23,655 bases of DNA from an uncultured Francisella sp. (GTDB lineage: Bacteria; Pseudomonadota; Gammaproteobacteria; Burkholderiales; Neisseriaceae), in NCBI GenBank assembly GCA_943913655.1, contig CALTZA010000014.1, positions 1-23,655 of the forward strand. Direction: 5' to 3'. A program made the translations under genes and the position numbers. Numbering within the stretch: the stretch's first letter is position 1; every line of letters starts with the position of its first letter. The notes under the pieces are model-generated. The model did no database searches. It was given only the letters and a program-made list of their open reading frames with translations, and was not told where the DNA came from. Shown here piece after piece: positions 1 through 6,894 of this stretch.

Positions 1-1
1 T

Positions 2-763
2 GCTGATGTTGATAGTTCGATTTTAGATGAGTTGCCCCCTGGCAGGATTCCGGTAGAAACCTTATTAATTGCGCAACAAAGACGCCACGAAGTAGAAAGT
101 TTTATTGCGCAAAAGATACACAGCGGTCGGCAAGTATACTGGGTCTGTCCGCTGATTGAAGAATCAGAAGCTCTCGATGTACAAGCGGCGATAGAGACAC
201 ATCAGCAGCTGCAAACCCGATTCCCTCAATTTAAAGTTGGGCTACTACATGGGCGCTTAAAAAAAATCGACAAAGCAGAGATTATGACAGAATTTGCCAA
301 CAACAACATCCAACTTTTAGTGGCCACTACAGTTATTGAGGTTGGCATCAATGTACCCAACGCCAGCACAATGGTTATTGAACATCCCGAACGTATGGGT
401 TTATCACAGTTGCACCAACTGCGCGGACGCGTTGGTCGAAATGCCAATATCAAGAGCGAATGTATTCTACTTTATCAACAACCGCTTAATGATAAAAGTA
501 AGGAACGGCTTAAAGTACTTTACTATAGCAATGATGGATTTCAAATTGCAGAAGAAGATTTAAAACTTCGTGGCCCTGGTGAATTTTTGGGTGCTAAACA
601 AAGCGGTGTACCCCTATTGCGCTTTGCCGACTTAACCAAAGATGCGGATCTAATCCCATTAGCAAAAGAACTAGCTATGTATATGCTAAATCAAGCACCA
701 GATATGGCAGAAAAACACTTAAAACGATGGCTGCCTACCCATCAAAGTTATTTAGGGGTATAG
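2..763 (+). CDS. recG: ATP-dependent DNA helicase RecG, C-terminal part (5' end outside window)
   Basis: RecG is a branch-migrating helicase that remodels stalled replication forks and recombination intermediates. The frame is open from base 2, so the gene enters from the left; a TTG at 32 lies inside it and is not a start. The 253 visible residues cover the second RecA-like helicase lobe. They begin with a DELPPGR segment typical of RecG, pass through ATTVIEVGINVPNA (motif V) and QLHQLRGRVGR (motif VI), and include the EEDLKLRGPGEFLGAKQSG stretch characteristic of the RecG C-terminal region. The end (RWLPTHQSYLGV) is where RecG normally ends, so the 3' end is complete. Its last ~75 bases and downstream flank are repeated in tandem just after it. 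Identification is firm. Confidence 0.96.
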   Translation, partial: ADVDSSILDELPPGRIPVETLLIAQQRRHEVESFIAQKIHSGRQVYWVCPLIEESEALDVQAAIETHQQLQTRFPQFKVGLLHGRLKKIDKAEIMTEFANNNIQLLVATTVIEVGINVPNASTMVIEHPERMGLSQLHQLRGRVGRNANIKSECILLYQQPLNDKSKERLKVLYYSNDGFQIAEEDLKLRGPGEFLGAKQSGVPLLRFADLTKDADLIPLAKELAMYMLNQAPDMAEKHLKRWLPTHQSYLGV

Positions 764-976
764 GCTAAGTTTAATTAGCACTTTTAATTGCCACTAACTG
801 CCATTAAGCAACTTAAAAAAGTATAAAACTTAATCAAGCACCAGATATGACAGAAAAACACTTAAAACGATGGCTGCCTACCCATCAAAGTTATTTAGGG
901 GGTATAGGCTAAGTTTAATTAGCACTTTTAATTGCCACCAACTGCCATTAAGCAACTTAAAAAAGTATAAAACTTA
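689..976 (+). repeat. Tandem direct duplication of the recG 3' end (two ~143-bp units)
   Basis: Bases 689-832 (end of recG, its TAG stop and 69 bp of flank) are repeated at 832-976. I count three differences: a G to A in GATATGGCAG, one extra G in the GGGG run before the stop, and a T to C in CCACTAACTG. The second unit has no start codon and is only a 3' gene fragment. Each unit carries a small GCTAA/TTAGC stem-loop followed by ACTTTT (first at 764-779), which might be a weak terminator. The few differences indicate a recent event. Confidence 0.95.
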
Positions 977-1019
977 GATTCCACTAACCACTGATTCATG
1001 ATATAGGATAGTTAAGAAT

Positions 1020-1368
1020 ATGTTCATGCTGAATAAATTTCATCGTTGATTTGCACTACTTTTTTTATCTTTTTCCTTTTTTGACAATTGCCAAAGATAT
1101 TTTTGGAGCTAGTGGTGCTGGCGGAGATGGTGGGAGAGGTAGTGATAGTTACTTTGCTGGTGAGTGAGGGAGATCAGGTGGTAATAGTGGTTATGGGGCT
1201 TCTAATGGACAAGGTGGAAGAGGTGGAAATGGCGTTAAGGCTATCTCTCTGGAGACAACGGTGGAAGGGGTGGTAACGGTTGTCCACCAGGGAAAGGCGG
1301 TAACGGAGGTACTGGCTATTTTAGCGAGAGATTCAGGAAAAAGCGGAAATTCCACTTACGCACGTTAG
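1020..1368 (+). pseudogene. Broken gene for a secreted glycine-rich protein (copy 1)
   Basis: An ATG at 1020 opens a signal-peptide-like start (MFMLNKFHR, then FALLFLSFSF) interrupted by a TGA at 1047. A frame change near 1080 leads to TIAKDIFGASGAGGDGGRG. A TGA follows at 1165, then GRSGGNSGYGASNGQGGRGG. A second frame change near 1235 gives GYLSGDNGGRGGNG and GKGGNGGTGYF, and a third near 1325 gives RDSGKSGNSTYAR before a TAG at 1366. The lost protein would have been about 110 residues: a signal peptide, a long Gly-Gly-Asn/Asp-Gly segment and a short basic tail. Continuity of composition across three frames shows one decayed gene. The family is unknown to me; composition resembles bacterial collagen-like or Gly-rich surface proteins. 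Confidence 0.72.
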
Positions 1369-1422
1369 ATTATTTTTTACTTTTTTTAAATCGTTGATTT
1401 ATTTTTTGAAAGAAAATCAATT

Positions 1423-1684
1423 GTGAAGAATATTATAAAAACAGTTGCAAGCCTAGCACTTATCTTACCTACTTTAATTCTAGCTGATACAATCTATATT
1501 AATGGTCATAGAGGGCACGGTGCTTAAGGAGGTAATGGATATCTATTGGGGGGCAGGAGGAAATAGTGGTCCTGGAACTCCTGCAAAAGTTATTTATAAT
1601 GATAGTTCACGAGCTAGCCATAGCGGGAATGATAATGGAAATGGAAATGGTGTTCATACCAATACTCGCACAAAAGGCAGATAA
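1423..1684 (+). pseudogene. Broken gene for a secreted glycine-rich protein (copy 2)
   Basis: A GTG at 1423 opens a clean signal peptide (KNIIKTVASLALILPTLILA, then DTIYINGHRGHGA) that ends at a TAA at 1525. The reading continues in another frame after a shift between about 1528 and 1548: GAGGNSGPGTPAKVIYNDSS, then a tail rich in Asn and Gly (NDNGNGNGVHTNTRTKGR) ending at a TAA at 1682-1684. One stop and one frameshift have therefore split an ~86-residue exported protein. The PGTPAKV segment resembles GEPAQV in the intact lipoprotein downstream, which argues for common descent. No function can be assigned. Confidence 0.68.
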
Positions 1685-1720
1685 ATATTAAATTTTATTT
1701 AAAGAGGTATCGATAGTTCT

Positions 1721-2011
1721 ATGAATAAGCTATTTTATCTACTGTTAATGACTGCTCCCAGTTTACTGTCATCTTGCATGCTACACAACGAATATAAAGA
1801 TGATCAAAAAGATGATGCTTCTTCCGCCAGTGTACAGCAGGAAATAATACAAAAAGCGCATCAAAAAGGATCTTCCACAAAACATACCTCGCATGTAGTA
1901 CATTTGGGAAAATCAGGAAAATCAGGAAAACCAGGAAGAGATGGTTTTCTTTTTGGAGAACGTGGCGGAGATGGTGGTGCTGGCGAGCCTGCTCAAGTAG
2001 AAAAACGGTAG
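1721..2011 (+). CDS. Small lipoprotein with a short collagen-like Gly-X-Y tract
   Basis: This is the only intact member of the glycine-rich cluster, 96 residues. Residues 1-19 form a lipoprotein signal peptide with lipobox LSSC (Cys19 lipidated); Met at +2 suggests outer-membrane sorting. Residues 20-62 are polar and charged (KDDQKDDASS, then EIIQKAHQKG). From Gly63 the protein reads as collagen-type triplets GKS GKS GKP GRD GFL, a single Phe78 break, then GER GGD GGA GEP, and a basic tail AQVEKR. A purine-rich AGAGGT lies 12 bases before the ATG, a long spacing. A hairpin terminator follows at 2049-2080. The neighbours are broken paralogues. It probably sits on the cell surface, but nine triplets is very short for a stable triple helix, and no function is known. 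The gene call is fairly sure; the role is unknown. Confidence 0.7.
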   Translation: MNKLFYLLLMTAPSLLSSCMLHNEYKDDQKDDASSASVQQEIIQKAHQKGSSTKHTSHVVHLGKSGKSGKPGRDGFLFGERGGDGGAGEPAQVEKR

Positions 2012-2048
2012 AGTTATTGCTAAGCGATTAAGATATTTGAGTTTGATC

Positions 2049-2080
2049 TTGCTACTTCTAAATAGAGTAGCGAATTTTTT
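2049..2080 (+). terminator. Rho-independent terminator after the Gly-rich lipoprotein gene
   Basis: The arms GCTACT (2051-2056) and AGTAGC (2066-2071) pair perfectly and extend by two pairs (one T-G wobble). They enclose a 9-base loop, and six T follow at 2075-2080. It lies 38 bases after the stop codon at 2011, which supports that gene being a real transcription unit. Confidence 0.7.
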
Positions 2081-2258
2081 AACAATTTTTAGAAGAGGAA
2101 TATGCTTGATACATAGCATAGAGTAATTTTAGCCAATGTAAGAACACTTGATATTACTAGTCCCTTCTATGATATGAAGATCTTGATTAAATATTAAACT
2201 CAACTATTCAAAAGGTAGTTATGATTCTCTTGCAACATAAGAACAAGCCATAGAGAAT

Positions 2259-2394
2259 GATGCATCTATAACCGAAAGATCTTCTGACTCTCATGATAAT
2301 ATCGCTAACCTGTAGGTAACTTTATTTTTGGAGGAGCTGGCGAAATGACGGGTCCGGGCAGCAAGTAGAAATAATTTATAAAACTTTTTATTGA
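2259..2394 (+). pseudogene. Remnant of a fourth glycine-rich paralogue (copy 4)
   Basis: Three short pieces in three frames line up with the neighbouring copies. DASITERSSDSHDN (from 2259) recalls DDASSASVQQ of the lipoprotein. GNFIFGGAGEMTGPG (from 2315) recalls FLFGERGGDGGAGEP. GQQVEIIYK (from 2356) recalls PAKVIYN of copy 2, with a TGA at 2392. There is no usable start, and several frame changes are needed, so this is a relic. From the sequence alone the call rests on short similarities and is moderate. Confidence 0.45.
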
Positions 2395-2590
2395 GCAAAG
2401 CCTAGAGTTTCGACTTTATTGAAGCTGCTGTTACATAATAGCGGTTTAGTTTTCTATAGGAAATATAAGATGAAGATGTGTTCTCCAATTCAAGGAGAGA
2501 TAATTCAAGGTATTTCGCAAAACTGCTATTCACTAAGAGACATAATGGGCTAATATGCCAAGATAAATTAGATAAGATTAAACCAATCTA
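2395..2590. other. Spacer between the Gly-rich relics and ubiC
   Basis: No gene is recognised. An ATG at 2470 with AGGA nine bases upstream opens a 27-codon frame (MKMCSPIQGEIIQGISQNCY) whose QGEIIQ faintly echoes VQQEIIQ of the lipoprotein, so the decayed family may reach this far. No terminator for ubiC (which ends at 2591 on the minus strand) is evident. Confidence 0.4.
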
Positions 2591-3199
2591 TCAGAGAAAT
2601 ATGCGCGCAGCAGGCAAAAATAATGTTAATGATGGCAGGAAACATTCACTTAATAATAAATAGGGTGCTTCTTTGTTGTGTGCATCTTTTTTCCTAAAAA
2701 AAGTGGATTGACGGACCAACAACGATGAGATGTGCTCTCTTTGATACTGTCTTGCCACATGCCACCAAGGATGCGCTGCAGAACAAATCGTGCCATAACG
2801 AATAGGGCTACGTATAATTCCTCTATGGAATATTTTCTCACCAAGAGGTCTTGAACCGTAATTCAAGAATCTGCACCAATCACGGCTAATAGGCAATACT
2901 ACACTCCTAGCACATACCACAGAAATATTATTTAATTGCAGCTCTACTTCACGCACAAAATAAACAATTGCAGCAATCTCTTCCCCTAGAACTTCCCCTT
3001 TACTTAATTTGCGTTCACCCAGATAATTAACACGCACTTTAAACTGACCCAAAGAAGAAAGTACTTTGGTTAATGATTGAGCAGTAACTAGCCGCAGCCA
3101 AGCACTTGTTGCAATCCTCTTTGGTTTTGATTGAAGCAATAGCTGCCTGTTGGCCTCTGGCCACGTTGATATTGGCTTAGGGTAAAAAAAAGAAAACAT
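2591..3199 (-). CDS. ubiC: Chorismate lyase UbiC
   Basis: UbiC converts chorismate to 4-hydroxybenzoate plus pyruvate, the first committed step of ubiquinone synthesis in the cytosol. The 202-residue product shows the family pattern: WLRLVTAQSLTKVL near residue 34, FKVRV near 53, VREVEL with Arg83 (equivalent of catalytic Arg76 in E. coli), CARSVVLP (96-103), YGSRPLGEKIF (114-124), the HPWWHVARQ segment, and LLLSECFLP with Glu185 (equivalent of catalytic Glu155). It is longer than the 165-residue E. coli enzyme, with an N-terminal extension and a central insert. The ATG at 3199 has AGG six bases upstream. The usual partner ubiA is far away at 21927-22781. The relic-rich flank might suggest decay, but this frame is intact with both key residues. 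Overall similarity is modest. Confidence 0.82.
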   Translation of the reverse strand: MFSFFYPKPISTWPEANRQLLLQSKPKRIATSAWLRLVTAQSLTKVLSSLGQFKVRVNYLGERKLSKGEVLGEEIAAIVYFVREVELQLNNISVVCARSVVLPISRDWCRFLNYGSRPLGEKIFHRGIIRSPIRYGTICSAAHPWWHVARQYQREHISSLLVRQSTFFRKKDAHNKEAPYLLLSECFLPSLTLFLPAARIFL

Positions 3200-3441
3200 A
3201 CCTGACCTGCAACACCCCTTGCGCTACATATGCGATATAAAGCAAACAATAACAAAACTATATTCATTATATCTTGTAAAAATACATTCCAGAACAACTC
3301 CCGGCACCGCTATAAAAAACCGTAGTTTGAAGCAAACGCTTGGTTTTTGCCAAGAATTGCTGCGCTCTAATATTATGTCGAGTAGGTATATATCTTAAAA
3401 AGAAAAAGCAAGATATTTTCAAATTAATTCATAAGCACATA
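3200..3441. other. Spacer between ubiC and tRNA-Glu
   Basis: No gene is supported. A small CTTGG/CCAAG hairpin with a six-base loop lies at 3339-3354, and an ATATCTT/AAGATAT inverted pair lies near 3390-3417 (minus sense, after the tRNA genes). Neither is followed by a good T run, so a terminator for the tRNA unit cannot be claimed. Confidence 0.4.
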
Positions 3442-3516
3442 TGGTACGCCCACGGGGAATCGAACCCCGGTTACCGCCGTGAAAGGGCGATGTCCTAACC
3501 GCTAGACGATGGGCGC
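3442..3516 (-). tRNA. tRNA-Glu (anticodon UUC)
   Basis: On the minus strand the sequence folds as a cloverleaf: acceptor GCGCCCA pairing with TGGGCGT (one G-U at the end), anticodon loop CTTTCAC with anticodon TTC, T arm with GGTTCGATTC, then A73 and an encoded CCA. The anticodon arm (GCCCTTTCACGGC) matches the bacterial tRNA-Glu pattern. It is 12 bp downstream of tRNA-Arg and is probably processed from the same transcript. Confidence 0.95.
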
Positions 3517-3528
3517 AAAACAAACAGC

Positions 3529-3605
3529 TGGCGCACCCGGAGCGATTCGAACGCCCGACCCTCTGGTTCGTAGCCAGATACTCTATCCAACTGAGCTACG
3601 GGTGC
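3529..3605 (-). tRNA. tRNA-Arg (anticodon ACG)
   Basis: The minus strand gives a 77-base tRNA with acceptor GCACCCG/CGGGTGC, D arm TAGCTCAGTTGGATAGAG, anticodon loop CTACGAA with anticodon ACG (normally modified to ICG, reading CGU/CGC/CGA), T loop GTTCGAATC, G73 and encoded CCA. It closely follows the E. coli tRNA-Arg(ACG) pattern. A strong promoter lies 25 bases upstream of its 5' end. Confidence 0.96.
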
Positions 3606-3629
3606 ACATGGTGCGAAATAAAAAGACGG

Positions 3630-3658
3630 ATTGTAGCTATCCTCTGCTTAGATGTCAA
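3630..3658 (-). promoter_or_regulatory. Sigma70 promoter for the tRNA-Arg/tRNA-Glu unit
   Basis: On the minus strand a perfect -35 box TTGACA (3653-3658) is separated by 17 bases from a -10 box TACAAT (3630-3635). Transcription would start near 3623, about 18 bases before the mature tRNA-Arg. This is the closest match to the sigma70 consensus I found in the window. Confidence 0.82.
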
Positions 3659-3702
3659 TAGAAAAAAACCTGTATTTCGAAGATCATTAGAAAAACCTTC
3701 AC

Positions 3703-3731
3703 TTGTTGCAAGCGGCAGACAATGCTATGAT
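3703..3731 (+). promoter_or_regulatory. Likely promoter of rnc-era
   Basis: TTGTTG (3703-3708) and TATGAT (3726-3731) are spaced by 17 bases and would start transcription near 3738, giving a leader of only about 20 bases before the rnc ATG at 3760. The -10 box matches five of six consensus bases; the -35 box is weak. Confidence 0.4.
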
Positions 3732-3759
3732 AAGTTTTTTAGAATAACTATGTGACACA

Positions 3760-4440
3760 ATGACTTGCCGTCATGACTATGCCCATTTAGAAGAAAAACT
3801 TGGTTATCATTTTTGTAATGCAGCTTTACTAAAGCGAGCATTAACTCATTGTAGCTATAGTGCTGATAATAATGAGCGATTGGAATTTCTAGGCGATGCT
3901 CTTTTGAACTATGTCGTGGCAAATTTATTATTTGACCATTTTAAACGGGAAGCAGAGGGGCAGCTTTCTAAAATGCGAGCTGCTTTAGTTAATCAAGATA
4001 GCTTAGCTAAAATCGCTCTTAGTCTTAATTTGGGATATTATTTGCGTCTGGGGAAAGGAGAGATTAAAGCCAAAGGTTATGCAAAACCATCTATCCTATC
4101 TGATGCCTTAGAGGCACTTTTTGCCGCCATTAGCATAGACAGTAGTTATTCCGATGCTCATAGGGTCATTGCACACTTCTACCAAACAAAAATAAAGACC
4201 TTGCATTTTCTAGAGTTCAACGATGCAAAATCAATGTTGCAGGAGATATTACAAGCTAAAAAATTGGCCCTCCCTCATTACCAGCTGGTAGAGCAGTCTA
4301 GTCAGGCACATCAGCAGATTTTTGAAATAGAATGCCGTATTGATGTTTTACAGATCATAACGCGAGGCCAAGGTAATAGCCGCAAACAAGCGGAACAAAG
4401 AGCTGCTAATTTGGCCATGCAACAACTGAGCTTATTATGA
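3760..4440 (+). CDS. rnc: Ribonuclease III
   Basis: RNase III cuts double-stranded RNA, releasing 16S and 23S rRNA precursors and processing some mRNAs. The 226-residue length is typical. The signature NERLEFLGDALL spans residues 38-49, with Asp46 and, further on, Asp115 and Glu118 (SDALEAL) in the metal-binding positions. A double-stranded RNA-binding domain occupies roughly 154-224 and ends with QGNSRKQAEQRAANLAMQQL. The ATG at 3760 is the only start after an upstream in-frame stop at 3745; no Shine-Dalgarno sequence is seen. Its stop overlaps the era start by 4 bp (ATGA), so the two are translationally coupled. LepB, which often precedes rnc in gammaproteobacteria, is absent here; tRNA genes lie divergently upstream instead. 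Confidence 0.97.
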   Translation: MTCRHDYAHLEEKLGYHFCNAALLKRALTHCSYSADNNERLEFLGDALLNYVVANLLFDHFKREAEGQLSKMRAALVNQDSLAKIALSLNLGYYLRLGKGEIKAKGYAKPSILSDALEALFAAISIDSSYSDAHRVIAHFYQTKIKTLHFLEFNDAKSMLQEILQAKKLALPHYQLVEQSSQAHQQIFEIECRIDVLQIITRGQGNSRKQAEQRAANLAMQQLSLL

Positions 4441-5330
4441 ATACCGCTTTTAAATGCGGCTTCATTAGTATTATTGGTCGTTCTAATGTGGGTAAATCAA
4501 CTTTAATGAACCATTTACTGGGACAAAAAATCAGCATTACCTCCAAAAAAATACAGACTACCCGTTTGCCGATTCGAGGCATTGTTAATTACCCACAAGC
4601 ACAGTTAATTTTACTGGACACGCCTGGTTTTCAACTAAAATATCAAAATGCTCTATACCGCCGTTTAAACGATCATACGCTTGCCAGTATACAAAATAGT
4701 GAGCTTACTTTATGGGTAGTGGAAGCCAATCGATTCATTGAAATGGATCAAATGTTATTAAAACAATTACCTGATAGGGCTAAAGTTTTTTTAGTAATCA
4801 ACAAAAAAGATTTATTTGATCATGTAGCGGAAAAACAAGCGTTTATCAAGCAATTATCACCGCTCTATCCTTTTCAAGGGTTATTTGCAGTTAGTGCAAA
4901 ACATCATCAAGGTTTAGAAAGATTAATACAAGAAATTATTCGCTTACTACCAGAAAGCCCAGCACTTTATCCAGAAAATATGATCACTGATCGCTCAAGT
5001 CATTTTCTAGTTGCAGAAATTATCCGTGAAAAAATATTTCGCTATCTTGGTCAAGAACTCCCTTATGTGATTAGTGTGCAAGTTAGTGGGTTTACAGATG
5101 CCCCAAAACTTGTCCACATTGATGCTAATCTTTTGGTAGAAAAAACCTCTCATAAGGGGATATTAATTGGTAAAAATGGGGAAAAATTAAAGAAAATTGG
5201 TAGCAAAGCAAGACTAGACATCGAAAAGCTGCTGCATAAGAAAGTATTTTTACAGACTTGGGTCAAAGTAAAGTCAAATAACGCAGAAGAAGCAGAGGAA
5301 ATAGCTCTTTTAAAAGAACTTGAGCCTTAA
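4437..5330 (+). CDS. era: GTPase Era
   Basis: Era is an essential GTPase that binds the 3' end of 16S rRNA and assists 30S assembly. The 297-residue product has G1 GRSNVGKS (14-21), G3 DTPG (61-64), G4 NKKD (122-125) and G5 SAK (153-155). A C-terminal KH RNA-binding domain carries GKNGEKLKKIG (245-255). KISITSKKIQTTR after G1 is the Era switch region; the following residues (LPIRG) differ slightly from the common HRIMG. It is coupled to rnc by a 4-bp overlap. Its stop codon overlaps the 3' end of convergent holA by 4 bp, leaving no room for a separate terminator between them. Confidence 0.97.
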   Translation: MNTAFKCGFISIIGRSNVGKSTLMNHLLGQKISITSKKIQTTRLPIRGIVNYPQAQLILLDTPGFQLKYQNALYRRLNDHTLASIQNSELTLWVVEANRFIEMDQMLLKQLPDRAKVFLVINKKDLFDHVAEKQAFIKQLSPLYPFQGLFAVSAKHHQGLERLIQEIIRLLPESPALYPENMITDRSSHFLVAEIIREKIFRYLGQELPYVISVQVSGFTDAPKLVHIDANLLVEKTSHKGILIGKNGEKLKKIGSKARLDIEKLLHKKVFLQTWVKVKSNNAEEAEEIALLKELEP

Positions 5331-6298
5331 CGACTTAAATCACTTAACAATTTTCTAAACCCGTACCACACATCTCCTTTCTCTACCCCCTTAATTGCTC
5401 TATCAATAACAGCACATTCTTGAAGCGCCTGAATTAAACGAGGAGTGCGAATACGGTTAATGGCTTGCTGCGCTGCTTGTTGTTTACTTCCCCATAATCG
5501 CAAACGATTTCTTAGTGCTGCAATATGCTGTCCTTGCTGCAAAGCTCCTGACAAGCGAATCAGTGTACGGATATCTTCGCTAATTAACCCTAGCAACTGT
5601 ATCGCTTCAACACCCGACGCTTCTAACCCATCACATAAGCGTATGACACGCTTTTGATCTCCTTGCATCCAAGCTTCCGCTAAAGAAAAAATATCAAAGC
5701 GTGAAACATCGGCAATCATGGATTGGATTTGAGCAAAACGGAGAAAAGTATCAGCTGGATAAAGTAATGCGAGCTTATCAATTTCTTGTTGCGCAGCCAG
5801 TAAGTTGCCTTCCACCTTCTCTGCAAAAAAATAAAGCGCCTCTTGATCAATAGTCAACTTTTTTTGCTCCAAACGCTTCTTAATCCAAGCAGTAAGGTGT
5901 TTTATCTCTAACTTTTTGGCATGAATAATGTGACCTGTGGATTGTAATGCTTTAAACCATTGGCTATTTTGCTGCTGCTTATCCAACTTGGGCAGAAAAA
6001 AAATAATCATTATTTGCCCCTCTAATTCACTATTAAGCTTGTTAACAATCCATTGAATAATTTCTGCCCCTTTGTTGCCTGGCTTACCATCTGGAATATG
6101 AATTTCAATAAGTCTTATAGATGCAAATAAACTGGTATTTTCTAAGACCTCAGGTATACTGTCCCAATCTGCTTGCGCCTCTATCGCAATGATTTCTCTC
6201 TCATAATAACCAGCACTAGCTGCTTGCTGTCTTAACTGATCTAAGGCCTCAAATCGAAATAGCTCTTCTTCTCCATAGATGGTATTTAAGGATTTCAT
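5327..6298 (-). CDS. holA: DNA polymerase III subunit delta
   Basis: HolA is the delta subunit of the clamp loader and opens the beta sliding clamp during loading. The 323-residue length fits the family (E. coli 343). Typical segments are IYGEEELFRFEALDQLR at the N terminus, the ILIFFLPKLDKQQQNS-like strand near residue 100, the middle domain with LLAAQQEIDKLALLY, and a helical C-terminal domain with LLGLISEDIRTLIRL. The ATG overlaps the lptE stop by 4 bp, the order (lptE-holA) seen in many proteobacteria, and suggests coupled translation. The delta subunit is weakly conserved, so the call relies on these segments plus context. Confidence 0.92.
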   Translation of the reverse strand: MKSLNTIYGEEELFRFEALDQLRQQAASAGYYEREIIAIEAQADWDSIPEVLENTSLFASIRLIEIHIPDGKPGNKGAEIIQWIVNKLNSELEGQIMIIFFLPKLDKQQQNSQWFKALQSTGHIIHAKKLEIKHLTAWIKKRLEQKKLTIDQEALYFFAEKVEGNLLAAQQEIDKLALLYPADTFLRFAQIQSMIADVSRFDIFSLAEAWMQGDQKRVIRLCDGLEASGVEAIQLLGLISEDIRTLIRLSGALQQGQHIAALRNRLRLWGSKQQAAQQAINRIRTPRLIQALQECAVIDRAIKGVEKGDVWYGFRKLLSDLSR

Positions 6299-6804
6299 TG
6301 TTTTAAATATGGGCCCCCTGCTGATATAGTAGACAAGAAAGACAAACGGTTAACAATGTCCTGCGCCACTTCTCGACGCATATCGTCTTCGAGTCCTTTT
6401 TCTTCTGATTCTTGTACCAAGCTGTTGCCTCGATAAGGCAGACTACGACGTAAACGAATGAGTATGGGGTCTGCCCATAATCGATTTTGATAAGTTATCT
6501 CTACCAATACTTCCAAGGTATAAAACGCGTGGTCAATCCTCCCATAACGATTAAAAGATTGCATACTTTTTTGAAATTGAACGTGTTTTATATCAATTTT
6601 TGCTGGAGCTGACTCTGAAAACTTAATCTGCTTTGGATATTGCCAACTCAGCTCTTTTTTGACTAATGCTGCAACATCAGCATCCCCCGTTACTTGCCAT
6701 TCTTTGCTGGTCAGATTTTGTCCATTAGTCAAAGAGCCACGTAAATGAAAACCGCAAGCAACTAATAAAAGCAAAAATGATATTAACAAATATTTTTTTA
6801 GCAT
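6295..6804 (-). CDS. lptE: LPS-assembly lipoprotein LptE
   Basis: LptE is the outer-membrane lipoprotein that plugs the LptD barrel and helps deliver lipopolysaccharide to the cell surface. The 169-residue product starts with a lipoprotein signal peptide and lipobox LVAC (Cys17), followed by GFHLRG, the hallmark start of mature LptE. The rest is poorly conserved, as is usual. GGGTGA lies six bases before the ATG. The gene sits between gatB (90 bp upstream) and holA (4-bp overlap); leuS, its common upstream neighbour, is missing here. The partner LptD is not in the window. Confidence 0.9.
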   Translation of the reverse strand: MLKKYLLISFLLLLVACGFHLRGSLTNGQNLTSKEWQVTGDADVAALVKKELSWQYPKQIKFSESAPAKIDIKHVQFQKSMQSFNRYGRIDHAFYTLEVLVEITYQNRLWADPILIRLRRSLPYRGNSLVQESEEKGLEDDMRREVAQDIVNRLSFLSTISAGGPYLKQ

Positions 6805-6894
6805 ACCTTATCACCCAATCAATCCGCTGTACACTACTTTTTAATACAAAAATAATAACGCCGTCTGGCTATTTATCATTCACTTTTGTCAGTG

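Noticed and set aside
1020..1368. TGA read as Trp (alternative genetic code), which would keep part of the Gly-rich copy 1 open.
   Set aside because: TGA serves as the stop of intact genes here (gatA, gatB, ubiC), and copy 1 also needs three frame changes, so decay is the better explanation.
1020..1368. CRISPR-like or minisatellite explanation for the repeated GGTGG-type bases.
   Set aside because: The repeats are irregular in length and follow codon phase (Gly-Gly-Asn/Asp), with signal-peptide remnants upstream, so a former coding sequence explains them better.
977..2590. Insertion sequence or integron as the origin of the Gly-rich cluster.
   Set aside because: No transposase or integrase trace, no terminal inverted repeats and no target-site duplication were seen; the only repeat is the recG-end duplication on the left.
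2478..2663. A 61-codon plus-strand frame starting with GTG.
   Set aside because: It overlaps the 3' end of ubiC on the opposite strand, has no recognisable product and no good ribosome-binding site. A shorter ATG frame at 2470 may be a relic but is too weak to call as a gene.
3088..3297. A 69-codon minus-strand frame with a hydrophobic start (MFWNVFLQDIMNIVLLLFALY).
   Set aside because: It overlaps the ubiC N terminus in another frame and its second half looks like out-of-frame ubiC; the hydrophobic start is probably AT-rich chance.
3339..3354. CTTGG/CCAAG hairpin as a terminator for the tRNA transcript.
   Set aside because: Only five pairs, and no T run follows on the minus strand.
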